From positions 1 to 27,816 of the forward strand of contig JAGQMP010000020.1 in the NCBI GenBank assembly GCA_020428585.1: a DNA stretch of 27,816 nt, in the 5' to 3' direction. Origin of the DNA: Patescibacteria group bacterium (GTDB lineage Bacteria; Patescibacteriota; Minisyncoccia; Phycocordibacterales; UBA1006). This document shows, piece after piece, positions 27,419 to 27,816 of this stretch. The position numbers and the translations under genes were made by a program. Within the stretch, counting starts at the first letter, position 1. Every line of letters starts with the position of its first letter. Below the pieces are notes generated by a model, which did no database searches, was not told the origin of the DNA, and was given only the letters and a program-made list of their open reading frames with translations.

Positions 27419-27816
27419 ATGAACAAAGGAACGATTACACAAATCATTGGACCGGTCGTAGACGTCAGGTTCGAAAATGGATCACTGCCGTCGCTGTACC
27501 ATGCACTGCACGTTGATCAGGGTGGAACCTCGTTGGTTCTCGAAGTACAGCAACACATCGGATTAAACGAAGTGCGTACGATCGCTATGAACATCACCGA
27601 CGGATTAACCCGTGGCCAAGAAGCGACCGACACCGGTGCGCCTATTTCTGTGCCGGTAGGGAACGCCGTCTTGGGGCGTATGTTTGATGTGACCGGGCAA
27701 CCGATCGACAACAAACCGGCACCCGAGGGTGCAGCCACCTCGCCAATTCACCGCGAGGCGCCGACCTTCGACCAGCAATCAACCGAGGCCGAGGTCCTCG
27801 AAACCGGTATCAAGGT
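27419..27816 (+). CDS. atpD: F-type ATP synthase subunit beta, N-terminal part (3' end outside window)
   Basis: The frame is open from the ATG at 27419 to the window end (132 codons). The N-terminal beta-barrel motif GTITQIIGPVVDVRFENG and the later GNAVLGRMFDVTGQPID are typical of beta. The start has no Shine-Dalgarno. The catalytic P-loop lies beyond the window. Confidence 0.97.
   Translation, partial: MNKGTITQIIGPVVDVRFENGSLPSLYHALHVDQGGTSLVLEVQQHIGLNEVRTIAMNITDGLTRGQEATDTGAPISVPVGNAVLGRMFDVTGQPIDNKPAPEGAATSPIHREAPTFDQQSTEAEVLETGIK

Noticed and set aside
1..27816. UGA recoding to glycine, as in some CPR lineages
   Set aside because: Several genes end with TGA at sensible places (19626-19628, 21558-21560) and no core gene contains an internal TGA in frame.
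1..27816. CRISPR arrays, transposase genes or phage structural genes
   Set aside because: I saw no regularly spaced repeats, no transposase or integrase motifs and no capsid or tail proteins. The holin-like protein is a widespread membrane family without phage context.

Overview
The window looks like a chromosomal segment of a Patescibacteria (Candidate Phyla Radiation) bacterium. The reasons are compact single-gene transcription units, reduced versions of universal proteins (PheS, PheT, RF1 and ATP synthase delta are all shorter than the family norm), and a typical CPR gene mix: MurJ, LepA, Obg, GatB, YqeY, MYG1, a GH3-family enzyme, bL25, bL31 and an F-type ATP synthase. TGA ends several genes, so the standard code is used. 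The lineage within CPR is not fixed by the sequence alone.

Layout. 1-3119: 3' end of murJ, a membrane-anchored helix-hairpin-helix protein (minus strand) and lepA. 3151-7717: a secreted Tyr/Pro-rich protein, a GH3 enzyme, a 44-residue small gene, rmuC, a lipoprotein and an ExoX-like exonuclease. 7738-8551: regulatory DNA with a possible small dispersed repeat, the yqeY promoter hairpin, yqeY and two related palindromes. 8552-15796: a holin-like membrane protein, MYG1, obg, gatB and pheS-pheT, with three AT-rich orphan genes on the minus strand between or after core genes (the third follows pheT). 16155-21560: bL25, a coiled-coil lytic transglycosylase, bL31, two orphans, prfA, a tiny basic protein and an RBBP9/YdeN-like hydrolase. 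21601-21957: three tRNA genes. 22068-27816: an unknown gene and then the ATP synthase operon atpI-B-E-F-H-A-G-D, cut off within atpD.

Two kinds of transcription unit alternate. Core genes mostly have a -10 hexamer only 6 to 10 bases before the ATG and no Shine-Dalgarno sequence, which predicts leaderless or almost leaderless mRNAs. AT-rich orphan genes usually carry near-consensus TTGACA-type promoters, longer A-rich leaders and their own terminators, like independent cassettes. The ATP operon differs again, with a longer leader, some true Shine-Dalgarno sites and intercistronic structure around atpE.

Most interesting points: a three-member family of 28-base palindromes, two of which sit about 61 bases before a predicted leaderless start; a c subunit with the two-carboxylate Na+-type motif; a PheRS lacking both accessory tRNA-binding modules; a tRNA with anticodon TAC but C33, a G3:G70 mismatch and U73; and a two-codon minicistron with an ideal Shine-Dalgarno between atpE and atpF.
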